Shown: positions 15,585 through 23,588, numbered from the stretch's first letter. The stretch is 27,975 bases of DNA from CAYRGG01 sp964423745 (GCA_964423745.1 CAYRGG010000054.1:1-27975); one strand, 5' to 3'. The notes: generated from the letters alone by a model not told the origin. Made by a program: numbers and translations.

Positions 15585-17015
15585 ATGCAAGAAAAACTTT
15601 ACGAACAGGTAGCTGACCGCATCGTGCAGCAAGTTGATCAGGGTATTTACCGACCAGGCGACCGGTTGCCTTCGGTGCGCCGGTTGAGTACGCAAATGCG
15701 GGTGAGTGTTTCCACGATATTGCAAGCCTATGGATTGTTGCAGGATCGACGACTCATTGAGCCAAAACCCCAGTCTGGTTATTTTCTATGCCAGCCGCTG
15801 CAAGCACCGCCAGCACCAGAAATGTCGAACCCGACCTTGTCACCGACCCAAGTGTCAGTTTCTGAACTCGCCATGAAGGTGGTACAGGCCAACGACAAGC
15901 CGGGTATTGTGCAGTTTGGCACCGCGTTGCCGAGTACCGATTTTCCCGCCATTCGTCAGCTCCACCGACAATTATCCAGTGCTGCCCGAATTCTATCGGA
16001 AGGCGCTGCCAGCTATGCGGTGCCGCCCGGTCATCCGGGTCTACGTTTGCAAATTGCCCGACGCGCCGTGGATGCGGGTTACACCCTAACCCCCGACGAC
16101 ATCGTCATTACCAACGGCTGTCAAGAGGCATTGGTTTTATGCCTGCGCGCCGTAGCGGATCCCGGCGCCACCATCGCCATCGAATCCCCCAGTTTTTATG
16201 GTACGCTCCAGGCGATTGAATGTTTAGGGATGCAGGCTTTGGAAATTCCCACTCATCCCGAAACCGGTATTAGTCTTGCCGCTCTCGAATTGGCTCTCGA
16301 ACAATGGCCTATAAAAGCCTGTGTTCTGACACCGAGTTATAGTAATCCTTTGGGTTACTGTATGGCCGATGACAATAAAGGAGCCTTAGTGGCGCTGCTG
16401 GCGAAACACCATGTCCCCCTTATTGAAGATGACATCTACGGTGATTTGGGTTATGGACAGGGTGGCCGTCCCCGGGCAGTGAAGTCTTGGGATGGGGAGG
16501 GGCGGGTGTTGTTATGCTCGTCTATTTCCAAAACATTGGATCCCAGTTTACGGATAGGATGGGCTGTGCCCGGTCGCTATTTCAAACAAGTGCAACATCT
16601 AAAGCTGGTGACTAGTATGGCAAGCGCCACTTTACCCCAAATAGCAGTGGCGGAATACCTAAGCGGCGGTAGTTACGATCGACACCTGCGTAGTGCTAGA
16701 GTTGTCTACCGTCGACGCCGCGATCAACTAATCGAATTGGTGGACAAACACTTTCCAAAAGAAACCCGACTAACCCGTCCAGAGGGTGGTTTTCTAGCTT
16801 GGATTGAACTGCCCAAAGACGTTGACTCCATGGGCCTTTATCGAAATGCGTTGCAGCACGGTATTAGCATCGCGCCAGGCCCGTTGTTTTCACCAAAACG
16901 TAAATTCCGCAATTTTATTCGGATCAATTATGGGCGGCCTTGGAGTAAAACGACAGAGCAGGCCATGGCGACCTTGGGGGAATTAGCCAAATGCCAAGCC
17001 AACCCTTCATGCTAG
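15585..17015 (+). CDS. MocR-type regulator (GntR helix-turn-helix fused to class I aminotransferase domain)
   Basis: This 476-residue protein joins a GntR winged helix (about 1-70: LYEQVADRIVQQVDQGIYRPGDRLPSVRRLS) by a linker to a fold-type I aminotransferase domain. The PLP site is intact: SYSNP (N254), EDDIYGDLGY (D283, Y285) and the Schiff-base lysine K316 in SSISKTLDPSLRIGW. In MocR regulators PLP or its adduct with an amino compound usually acts as effector rather than substrate. The open frame starts three codons earlier at a TTG, but the ATG at 15585 begins the homologous region (MQEKLYEQVADRI). The 218-bp divergent gap to the PhzF-like gene probably contains its operator. Likely target: that gene and possibly itself (inference). 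Confidence 0.92.
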   Translation: MQEKLYEQVADRIVQQVDQGIYRPGDRLPSVRRLSTQMRVSVSTILQAYGLLQDRRLIEPKPQSGYFLCQPLQAPPAPEMSNPTLSPTQVSVSELAMKVVQANDKPGIVQFGTALPSTDFPAIRQLHRQLSSAARILSEGAASYAVPPGHPGLRLQIARRAVDAGYTLTPDDIVITNGCQEALVLCLRAVADPGATIAIESPSFYGTLQAIECLGMQALEIPTHPETGISLAALELALEQWPIKACVLTPSYSNPLGYCMADDNKGALVALLAKHHVPLIEDDIYGDLGYGQGGRPRAVKSWDGEGRVLLCSSISKTLDPSLRIGWAVPGRYFKQVQHLKLVTSMASATLPQIAVAEYLSGGSYDRHLRSARVVYRRRRDQLIELVDKHFPKETRLTRPEGGFLAWIELPKDVDSMGLYRNALQHGISIAPGPLFSPKRKFRNFIRINYGRPWSKTTEQAMATLGELAKCQANPSC

Positions 17016-17095
17016 CAGTTATCGTTGTGGCGTCGACTAGTGCAGCTTTTTTAGTAGTATAGCTATTTATAAAAGCCTTTATGTTATAAGGTTAG

Positions 17096-17215
17096 GACTT
17101 ACGCAGCTCGTTCCAGAGGACGTCGTAAATACCTCCTGCTTCGCCGCCTTGACTGCGGCCATCCAGGCCGCAGACACCTCTTTCACAAGCTGCGAAAGTC
17201 CTTTTTGCGTAAGTC
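17096..17215. repeat. MITE-like element with 10-bp terminal inverted repeats
   Basis: GACTTACGCA (17096-17105) and TGCGTAAGTC (17206-17215) are perfect inverted ends of a 120-bp stretch. Inside are CGCAGCT (17102-17108) against AGCTGCG (17188-17194), AGGACTT (17094-17100) against AAGTCCT (17196-17202), and a perfect hairpin CTGCGGCC-ATCCA-GGCCGCAG (17153-17173). The short length, nested inverted repeats and lack of coding frame fit a non-autonomous insertion-sequence derivative. Ends of this kind occur on several IS families, but no parent can be named. No clear target-site duplication was found. Confidence 0.55.
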
Positions 17216-17263
17216 TTGAAGGCTTAGTATCAAGCTTTTATTCCAAGTAAGCTGAAAACCGCT

Positions 17264-17701
17264 ATGACTGAGAAAACTGATTACGACCATGATTTCTACG
17301 CTTGGGCTATGACCAATGCCCAGATGTTACGGCAGCAGCGATTTGCCGAGATTGATATTGAAAACATCGCAGAGGAGTTGGAAACCCTGGGCAGAAGCGA
17401 AAAACGAGAACTTTTAAATCGTCTAGCTGTGCTGCTGGCTCATCTGCTCAAATGGCAGTTTCAACCAGAGCGGCGTGGTAAAAGCTGGGAATTGACGATT
17501 TGGGAGCAACGGCGGAAGCTAAGAAAACATTTGATGGAGAATCCAAGTCTTCGTGCACAGTTGGATGCTGCGATTAGTGATGCGTATGACGACGCTATTG
17601 CGCACTTGAGTAGAAGAACGTCTTTAGAAAAAAGTCGTTTACCAAGTCAGTGTCCTTACACACCGGATGAAGTTTTTAGCGATGATTTTTTGCCCCATTG
17701 A
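17264..17701 (+). CDS. DUF29 family protein
   Basis: This 145-residue soluble protein matches DUF29: DYDHDFYAWAMTNAQMLRQQRF, the helical core DIENIAEELETLGRSEKRELLNRLAVLLAHLLKWQFQPERRGKSWELTIWEQRRKL, and a C-terminal CPYTPDEVFSDDFLP, which is the typical ending. The family is widespread in cyanobacteria and proteobacteria, often present in many copies and near mobile elements, and has no established function. Here it follows a MITE-like element by about 50 bp and stands alone, convergent with the sulfotransferase gene. The ATG at 17264 begins the conserved region. Confidence 0.9.
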   Translation: MTEKTDYDHDFYAWAMTNAQMLRQQRFAEIDIENIAEELETLGRSEKRELLNRLAVLLAHLLKWQFQPERRGKSWELTIWEQRRKLRKHLMENPSLRAQLDAAISDAYDDAIAHLSRRTSLEKSRLPSQCPYTPDEVFSDDFLPH

Positions 17702-17707
17702 GCGCCA

Positions 17708-17733
17708 GGCAGCAGATGCTTTTGTTGCCTTTT
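17708..17733 (+). terminator. weak intrinsic terminator after the DUF29 gene
   Basis: GGCAGCA (17708-17714) pairs with TGTTGCC (17723-17729) with one G-T pair and an 8-nt loop, followed by TTTT. It is placed six bases after the stop codon. The short T-run makes it only moderately convincing. Confidence 0.4.
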
Positions 17734-17741
17734 AAATTGTA

Positions 17742-18818
17742 TTAGCAATAACCGAAGCATTCAGCGACTGATGCTGTTTCTTGCCAAACAGTTTGGCGAT
17801 CACTTTCGGTGATATTAAGGGTTTCGTCTGGCGGGGCAGCAAGTGTTTCAGCTATGGCATGAACCCGCCCCTGAGAATCGTCCAAAGCTGTAAAAGCGAA
17901 GAGTTGCTCGATCTTCTCGGCAGGACAAGCACACAGATCCTCATAGCGCAAAATCAAAATTCGGTTAGCCAATGCCTCATCTTTTTGTCTTAGTCGATCC
18001 ACGTAACGATATACTTCCGCCCATTGGCGAGCATAGCCTCGATACTCCTCGCCGTTGCGCCAAGCTTGTTCAATCCAGCCGATTCGTTGCAAATCAAGAT
18101 TCATGGGACAGCGTTGTGGGCCAAATTCATAATGTCCTGCCGCCGCAAGATAATGGGGAATGCGTTTATCTGCAACGCTATACTGACTAAAACGTTGGTG
18201 TTGTTTGACCAGGGAACGAACCTGGGTCAACGGCGCCCGGATCGGAATAATAAACCTGGCATCCGGCAATAACTGAGCTAACAGGGTTATCCGAGCTACA
18301 TTGTAATTGCCTTTTGAGACGTAGCGTTGGGCGTTGCGGATAAAAAGCATTTTGCGGATATGATCGCAGAAAAATGCTGTGAACTCCTCTGTTTTTGCGT
18401 CACTGTCGAGAACATGACACCGAGTTGGATCATGGGTCCAGGGAAAAAATAGTTGCCACAGGGGTTCTTCAAATGCTTCCGGGCTTTCCTTGGTAATGTG
18501 GATGCGGTCGCCATGGGGGCGTTCCACCGGCGTGTCTTTTATACTTGTGCGGGATTGAAACCAGTTCCAAATTACCGGGATGGATAGGAAGGGAAAGTCC
18601 CGGTACCGATGGGTGGCCACATGGTCGGCTTGTGATAACAAGGTAAGCAGTATGGTGGTGCCGGAGCGGGCTAACCCTGTGATAAACACGGGCCGGTTGA
18701 TGGGTAGCCCATAAAGCCGCTTGCCAAGGGCAAAGGTCTCCATCTCACTTAAGTTGTGGAGTAACGAACTTAAATAACGGTTGGCGGTAACTAGGGCAAA
18801 ATCCCGGCTGTGCAGCAT
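17742..18818 (-). CDS. PAPS-dependent-type sulfotransferase
   Basis: The 358-residue protein belongs to the cytosolic-type sulfotransferase (Sulfotransfer_1/3) fold. The 5'-phosphosulfate loop is FITGLARSGTTILL (TGLARSGTT at 47-55). A second region, RFIIPIRAPLTQVRSLVKQH, carries the Arg and Ser expected to bind the 3'-phosphate of PAPS. The acceptor cannot be deduced. The frame extends 34 codons further, but the ATG at 18818 overlaps the TAA of the upstream gene (TAATG), a typical translational coupling site, and the extension only reads through the neighbour's 3' end. It is last in a four-gene run that begins with an arylsulfotransferase-like gene at 21311, so sulfate transfer is the common theme. 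Confidence 0.87.
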   Translation of the reverse strand: MLHSRDFALVTANRYLSSLLHNLSEMETFALGKRLYGLPINRPVFITGLARSGTTILLTLLSQADHVATHRYRDFPFLSIPVIWNWFQSRTSIKDTPVERPHGDRIHITKESPEAFEEPLWQLFFPWTHDPTRCHVLDSDAKTEEFTAFFCDHIRKMLFIRNAQRYVSKGNYNVARITLLAQLLPDARFIIPIRAPLTQVRSLVKQHQRFSQYSVADKRIPHYLAAAGHYEFGPQRCPMNLDLQRIGWIEQAWRNGEEYRGYARQWAEVYRYVDRLRQKDEALANRILILRYEDLCACPAEKIEQLFAFTALDDSQGRVHAIAETLAAPPDETLNITESDRQTVWQETASVAECFGYC

Positions 18819-19492
18819 TATGTCTTTATTCGCCAAAGTAGACCTAGGGTTGCCATAAAGGCGAAAGAGACAAAAAAAATAAACTCTAAACCACCGAGAA
18901 GCGGCCATGCCGGATTCCATGCGCCGGTATTAGTTCGCACGATAACCGAGGATAAATCGGGTAGTGGTGGAGAATCGAGTCGCGTGACATGGAAATTAAA
19001 CACTGCCAGGAGGGTGCAATGCATGGATGTCCAGCATAAAGCCATGCGAGGCGCTTCCCTGGTTAAGTTGAGTACTGGACCTCTCCCTGCTAAATGTAAT
19101 TCTATGGTATTCCGGTTTTCCGAAGAAACCAGTGTACCGGCTTCCTCGGGTACAACGGTCAGCGCCTCTGTCCGAGCATCCCAAGCGGTGAATAGAGCAG
19201 GGCCAAGTATCCATAATAATATTACCAGCGGTAGACAGCCTAACAGAGTTCCCCCCATATTGCGGGTCGTATAGCTCACCACCAGGGTACCTAACCGCTG
19301 ATAGAGTGCTAAGAACTCAGCCGTCTCATCCACGCTAACGATGCGTTTACTCAAATCAGCCATGCTACGCCAGAACAAACCATGGGTGTGAACAGGTATT
19401 ACCCAGCACCAAATCAAGATAAAACCCAGACCAGCAACCCCACCCAATCCTACAGCAGCACAGACGAACAGTACTGCCTCGACTGTGTCCAT
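18818..19492 (-). CDS. three-helix membrane protein of the sulfotransfer operon, unknown function
   Basis: This 224-residue protein is not recognised with certainty. Three hydrophobic segments lie at about 7-33, 82-104 and 198-220. Between the first two is a charged segment (MADLSKRIVSVDETAEFLALYQRLG); between the last two is a loop of about 90 residues with beta-like stretches (TEALTVVPEEAGTLVSSENRNTIELHLAGRGPVLNL) that would face the periplasm if the charged segment is cytoplasmic. The Arg/Lys-rich end (LLWRIKT) fits a cytoplasmic C terminus only with a different count, so topology is open. It starts 10 bp after the small YVGPGAG gene and shares TAATG with the sulfotransferase. The layout faintly recalls EMC3/TMCO1-like proteins, but no diagnostic motif was seen. 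Confidence 0.7.
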   Translation of the reverse strand: MDTVEAVLFVCAAVGLGGVAGLGFILIWCWVIPVHTHGLFWRSMADLSKRIVSVDETAEFLALYQRLGTLVVSYTTRNMGGTLLGCLPLVILLWILGPALFTAWDARTEALTVVPEEAGTLVSSENRNTIELHLAGRGPVLNLTREAPRMALCWTSMHCTLLAVFNFHVTRLDSPPLPDLSSVIVRTNTGAWNPAWPLLGGLEFIFFVSFAFMATLGLLWRIKT

Positions 19493-19502
19493 TAATACAG
19501 AA

Positions 19503-19823
19503 TCACTGATTTGGCGCTTGGTCGGCAGTGCTCTGCTTCGAATCGGTTTGAGGGTTAGACTCCTGGTGATGGCGACGGTGGTTGTCTTGATGGGAAGAGG
19601 AATTTTTAGCTGATGGTGAACTGGCCGCTTTACGTCGACGCTTTAAGATCAACCGAAGGGGAAACAGCACCAATCCGAGAATGGCTAGCAAAATAGCACC
19701 AACAACGGCGATAAGGCTCCCTATCATACCTAGTCCTGCACCTGGACCCACATAAGCCCAGGCAGCTTCAGTAAAAAGACTTATTAAAACCGTCATCGAG
19801 AGAATAGGGAAAATAGCTGTCAT
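19503..19823 (-). CDS. small YVGPGAG membrane protein of the sulfotransfer operon
   Basis: This 106-residue protein has a signal-peptide-like start (TAIFPILSMTVLISLFTEAAWA), then the motif AYVGPGAGLGMIGSLIAVVGAILLAILGLVLFPLRLILKRRRK. That is a Gly-rich segment leading into one transmembrane helix and a basic stop-transfer. The last 40 residues are polar and disordered-looking (Ser, His, Gln rich). Small proteins with YVGPGAG recur in bacterial genomes, but I know of no assigned function. It lies 24 bp after the arylsulfotransferase-like gene and 10 bp before the next membrane gene, so it is probably a subunit or assembly factor of whatever the operon makes (inference). Confidence 0.75.
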   Translation of the reverse strand: MTAIFPILSMTVLISLFTEAAWAYVGPGAGLGMIGSLIAVVGAILLAILGLVLFPLRLILKRRRKAASSPSAKNSSSHQDNHRRHHQESNPQTDSKQSTADQAPNQ

Positions 19824-19847
19824 AAAAATACTCGTATCGTTTGTTTT

Positions 19848-21311
19848 TCATCCTGATGTGTTAAGAAATTTGCGAAAAGTCCTGTCATTGTTACGTGAAG
19901 CAGGGGTAGCCGCTAATGCCTTTGCAAAAACTGTTTTGTCCACGTAGTAGCCACCAAAATTTTCAACGCGCACCCATGTCTGCGTTGATTCTTTCCGTCC
20001 GGGATAATGTTCTGCATTAAAAAGCTTTTCATATTCCCACAGTAGCTTCCCGGTAGATAGGTCGATTTCCCATAACTTGCCCGCCTCTGTAACGGAAACA
20101 AGGGCGCGATGACCTTGGGGGTGGACGTCGATATGGCCGGCATACTCCGTGAAAAACTGCCGATTTTGCGGTAATGGTTGTTTTGGAAACAGGGTTTCTA
20201 CCCTGTCTTGACCAATCTGATGTCGGGTGATTCGCGACCCGCCGAGCAATTGACTACCGCCTAAGTTATCGAAGACCACAAACGAGCCATCTGGTAAGAA
20301 ACGAGGGCTATGTTGGGCCATGGTGCGGTCATTCAGTATCCACTTAAGTTTGCGGCGGCGAGGATCCAGCAATGCGAGGGCATTAACGTTGCGCATGGAC
20401 AATAACAGGTCGCCCGTTTTTGCCCTTGGAATGCGCTTCGCGATGGTCGAATCTATATGCTGAACAAAGTTTAAATGCAGGGGATCGCAGGGGTCCTGAG
20501 TTCCTTGAATCACCGCGGCATAACCACTGTCCACCAAAATATCTATGAGGGGCAAGTTCTCGACGGTTTTGCCATTGGCAGCAACGATACGCACCACATC
20601 GAGTTTTGCGCGAGTCTCTGGGCAATCAAGATCAGCAGGGGTATTGCCGATGCTAAAAGGTGTCTCAATCACATGGTGCGCTGGCGTATAAATGCGCCCT
20701 CTATTGTCGGTGGTAAACCAATGATGGGAGTGATCTTTCTTGAGCCAAACTAAATTCCCCTCAATGTCGAACTTGGCAAGACCTGCTCCCTCGGGAAACG
20801 CGAAGTTATTGTAAAAGGCGGCAATGATACTGCCATCGGCTAACAGTTCAATGCCAAGGGGTTTGAAATTTCGCGGATTTGTTAATCCGCTCATGTGATC
20901 GACCTCCGTCCAAAGCGCTTCGAGGTCAACTTCCCAATAGTGGATGACGTTACCCTGGCGATCCATGACCCAGGCTAGGCAACCAAACGTTGGGCATTGC
21001 TCAAGATTTTCGTAAGGTCCACCTGTAACAAGAATCCACTCGTTTTCGGCAGGTTGAGACTGAGTCTCAAAACGATGAATAGGTGGGCTGGTGTCGGGAT
21101 TATCTTCAAAGGATTTGAAGGTGGCTGGCATTTTTCCCGAGTGCAGGTCCGTTGCAATCTCTACCACGGCTGCGCCAGCAAGCCAGGCTCGTGAGATGAC
21201 ACCGTAAGGAAACCAATGGTTTTTATGGACAAAAAATCCATAACCGACGCCAACGGTAAAAACGGCGACGATAAAATACAATTTCCAGAGCTTGTCCCAC
21301 AAAGCAGTCAT
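19848..21311 (-). CDS. membrane-anchored arylsulfotransferase (ASST)-like protein
   Basis: This 487-residue protein begins with one membrane anchor (about 11-28, YFIVAVFTVGVGYGFFV), placing the rest in the periplasm. The body is a propeller of the arylsulfotransferase-like group: WVMDRQGNVIHYWEVD, PLGIELLADGSIIAAFYNN, GLAKFDIEGNLVWLKKDHSHHWFTTDNRGRIYTPAHHV, QHSPRFLPDGSFVVFDN and HIDVHPQGHRALVSV. Classical ASST moves sulfate from a phenolic donor through a histidine without PAPS; several histidines are present here, but which one is catalytic cannot be settled by eye. Many relatives are uncharacterised. It is the promoter-proximal gene of a minus-strand run with a small membrane protein, a three-helix protein and a PAPS-type sulfotransferase. 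The function in sulfation is plausible, not proven. Confidence 0.78.
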   Translation of the reverse strand: MTALWDKLWKLYFIVAVFTVGVGYGFFVHKNHWFPYGVISRAWLAGAAVVEIATDLHSGKMPATFKSFEDNPDTSPPIHRFETQSQPAENEWILVTGGPYENLEQCPTFGCLAWVMDRQGNVIHYWEVDLEALWTEVDHMSGLTNPRNFKPLGIELLADGSIIAAFYNNFAFPEGAGLAKFDIEGNLVWLKKDHSHHWFTTDNRGRIYTPAHHVIETPFSIGNTPADLDCPETRAKLDVVRIVAANGKTVENLPLIDILVDSGYAAVIQGTQDPCDPLHLNFVQHIDSTIAKRIPRAKTGDLLLSMRNVNALALLDPRRRKLKWILNDRTMAQHSPRFLPDGSFVVFDNLGGSQLLGGSRITRHQIGQDRVETLFPKQPLPQNRQFFTEYAGHIDVHPQGHRALVSVTEAGKLWEIDLSTGKLLWEYEKLFNAEHYPGRKESTQTWVRVENFGGYYVDKTVFAKALAATPASRNNDRTFRKFLNTSG

Positions 21312-21469
21312 GTAAATAGGTCTTTGCCTCTACTTGATATTTAAAATTTGCAGCAATCTATTATTTTGAGACAAGTAAGCCTATCAGCAATTCCTGAGTT
21401 GATGTAAGCCTTTCAAAGTTTGAATAAGAAGGGAAGGGGTTTTTGGTTTTTTCGGCAGATACTTTGTCA

Positions 21470-22519
21470 CTAAGGAGATAGATCCATCACTTGACGCAAC
21501 ACGTTAGCACTTGCCTGGGCGAACTCCTCTGGAATGGGTTGTCCAGCGACACCATGCTCAGCGAGATCTTGGCTAAGGGCTGCGTCTTCGAGAATCGGTA
21601 CTTGTTTTGTCTGGGCTATCGCAATCATCTGTTTAGCCAGCTGCTGTTTGTTGCCAATGACTAAGATGATAGGTAGCGATGTTTTTTCCTTTTGGTACCA
21701 TAGGGCAACCGCAACGTTTCGTCCCGTTAATAAAAGGCTGGCTTCTTGTACTGTTTGTAAGGTGTCTTGCATAGCGAATTGCTGATGCAATCCCTTGCGC
21801 TGTCCTTTGATGAGGGGGTCGCCCTCTGTATCCTTGTACTCTTTTTTAACCTCTTCCTTGGTCATTTTGTTGTCTTTTGTAAATTGAATCCGTTGTAAAC
21901 AGTAATCTGTCACCGCAATAACAAAAAAACCTGGCATAAGATACACGACAATCTGTCCAGTCAGTGCTGCTAACACATCCGCTAAACAGTCGATATCACG
22001 ATAGGGTAGATTGATAAAAACAGAGAGGTTATTGTTAATCACAAAAAACAACAAAACGGATATAAGCGCGATCTTAAACACCGATTTTACGGCTTCGATG
22101 GCAGTCCGGGCGGAAAATATTCTTTTTATGCCGCTGAGGGGATTGATTTTTTCCATCTTTGGCAAAATGGATTCAACGGCAAATAACAAACCAAACTGTA
22201 GCAGATTTGCCAATAACCCTACCGCGACAATTAAAACGATCAGGGGCAGCATCAGATAGATCGCTTCCATCAACAAAAGCTCAACCAGATCTTTCAAAGC
22301 CTCTTCGAAAGGAACTTGATAAAAATGAGTAGGCAGAAGAACCATCTCTTTGAACCGTTCCATTTGATAGGGCCAGGAAAACCCAAAAAAGATAAATATG
22401 GCAAATAGCAATAGGGTAGAAACGATTTCCCGGCTTTTGGCCACTTGACCCTTTTTACGGGCGTCTCTTAACCGTTTTGGCGTCGGCTGTTCGGTTTTTT
22501 TGCTTTTATCTTCACCCAT
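21470..22519 (-). CDS. sctU: type III secretion export-gate protein SctU (YscU/FlhB family), NPTH motif absent
   Basis: SctU is the switch protein of the type III export apparatus. The 349-residue protein has the family start KTEQPTPKRLRDARKKGQVAKS, four membrane segments (about 33-50, 84-112, 146-165, 186-205) and the cytoplasmic linker KMTKEEVKKEYKDTEGDPLIKGQRK (218-242). The normally near-invariant self-cleavage motif Asn-Pro-Thr-His should lie after SLLL; here the sequence reads SLLLTGRNVAVALWY (TGRN, 265-268). The downstream part (KEKTSLPIILVIGNKQQLAKQMIAIAQTKQVPIL) aligns well with YscU, so the reading frame is intact and no one-base shift restores NPTH. The gene is nine bases after sctT. 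Export function may be retained, but the usual autocleavage cannot occur in its known form. Confidence 0.93.
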   Translation of the reverse strand: MGEDKSKKTEQPTPKRLRDARKKGQVAKSREIVSTLLLFAIFIFFGFSWPYQMERFKEMVLLPTHFYQVPFEEALKDLVELLLMEAIYLMLPLIVLIVAVGLLANLLQFGLLFAVESILPKMEKINPLSGIKRIFSARTAIEAVKSVFKIALISVLLFFVINNNLSVFINLPYRDIDCLADVLAALTGQIVVYLMPGFFVIAVTDYCLQRIQFTKDNKMTKEEVKKEYKDTEGDPLIKGQRKGLHQQFAMQDTLQTVQEASLLLTGRNVAVALWYQKEKTSLPIILVIGNKQQLAKQMIAIAQTKQVPILEDAALSQDLAEHGVAGQPIPEEFAQASANVLRQVMDLSP

Positions 22520-22528
22520 TGAAATAAA

Positions 22529-23317
22529 TTACTGAAATAGATTACTGAGATTCAAAAAATGACTACCTGCTTGGGTAAACTCAGTTTGAAAAAACTGTAC
22601 TAAGTGATACGTGTAAAAGATGAGTAAAAAGATACTTATTCCACTTTTAATAGGTAAGGCGACAAAAAACACATTGAGCTCAGGGGCGAAACGACTGATT
22701 AAGGCTAATCCCAGTTCTACAAGAAACATGATTAGGATTAGGGGTCCAGCAAGAAACACCGTGAGATACATCAGTGTGTCTAGTTGATTAAGAAAAAATG
22801 TGGTTCCATGCTGCTCAAGCCGAGGAAAAAAAGACAGGAGTGGCCAAACTTGGTAGCTCTGATACAACCCTTCTAAAAACAAAAGAAATCCACCACCGAT
22901 CATAAATAATAGGGTAACCAGTTGGTTAAACAGGGTTCCTAGGGGAGAGGTTTGATCACCCAGGAGAGGCACAAAGGCGCTTGCCATGGTGGCACCTCGT
23001 TGCGTATCGATAAAAAAACCAATAGTGCCTGCCGCCCAAAATGGAATTGCGATGAGGTAGCCGATGCATAATCCCAAGAAGATTTCTTTGATAACGATGC
23101 CCAGCACTTGCAGTACAGTCAGGGAAAAGTCTGAGAACTCTGTTCCCGCCATAGGTATGAGAATCATGGCCAAACTGATAACCAGCCCACTACGCACTAA
23201 ACCTGGCAGTACGGCTTTGCTTAAAAAGGGCAAAGCGGTAAAAGCAGCTAATAGCCTGGGAAGGATTAAAGCGAGGGCTAACAGATTGTTTTGCCACTCG
23301 ATACCAAAGGGTGTCAT
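22529..23317 (-). CDS. sctT: type III secretion export-gate protein SctT (YscT/FliR family)
   Basis: The 262-residue protein is almost wholly hydrophobic with about six membrane segments, as expected for SctT (about 260). It shows family landmarks LALALILPRLLAAFTALPFLSKAVLPGLVRSGLVISLA, GYLIAIPFWAAGTIGFFIDTQRGATMAS and GPLILIMFLVELGLALISRFAPELNVFFVALPIKSGISIFLL. SctT joins SctR and SctS in the conical export gate at the base of the needle complex. Its ATG overlaps the TGA of sctS (ATGA), so translation is coupled, which fits fixed stoichiometry. Gene order R-S-T-U is the classical one. Nothing in it looks broken. Confidence 0.95.
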   Translation of the reverse strand: MTPFGIEWQNNLLALALILPRLLAAFTALPFLSKAVLPGLVRSGLVISLAMILIPMAGTEFSDFSLTVLQVLGIVIKEIFLGLCIGYLIAIPFWAAGTIGFFIDTQRGATMASAFVPLLGDQTSPLGTLFNQLVTLLFMIGGGFLLFLEGLYQSYQVWPLLSFFPRLEQHGTTFFLNQLDTLMYLTVFLAGPLILIMFLVELGLALISRFAPELNVFFVALPIKSGISIFLLIFYTYHLVQFFQTEFTQAGSHFLNLSNLFQ

Positions 23318-23583
23318 AGGGAGATGCCAGCAATGCTATTAAATGCTTGTAGCGTGAAATTTTGCATTTCAATCCCAAGCCAGCGGGCCGTTAAGGTTAA
23401 CGTGACAATGACCGCCACTAACTTAATGCCAAAGGATAGGGTTTGCTCTTGAATTTGGGTGAGCGCTTGAAAGAGCGCAACCAGTAGACCCACGCCGGTT
23501 GCCACCAGGATTGTGGGCAGGGACAGCAGAAGCACCAACAGCATGGCCTGTTCAATGTGATAAATAATGTCTTGTTCATTCAT
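23314..23583 (-). CDS. sctS: type III secretion export-gate protein SctS (YscS/FliQ family)
   Basis: This 89-residue protein has two membrane helices (LLVLLLSLPTILVATGVGLLVALFQAL and LSFGIKLVAVIVTLTLTARWLG) flanking the conserved loop TQIQEQTLSFG. Family length is about 88, which selects the ATG at 23583 (MNEQDIIYHIEQAM); a frame 16 codons longer overlaps the end of sctR and is not needed. The start is five bases after the sctR stop. SctS packs around the SctR-SctT gate. The QIQEQTLSFG loop resembles the non-flagellar Ysc/Hrp/Chlamydia members more than FliQ. Confidence 0.95.
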   Translation of the reverse strand: MNEQDIIYHIEQAMLLVLLLSLPTILVATGVGLLVALFQALTQIQEQTLSFGIKLVAVIVTLTLTARWLGIEMQNFTLQAFNSIAGISL

Positions 23584-23588
23584 AGGGG

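Noticed and set aside
18819..18920. 34-codon N-terminal extension of the sulfotransferase
   Set aside because: It overlaps the end of the upstream gene and lacks a ribosome site; the ATG in the TAATG overlap fits better.
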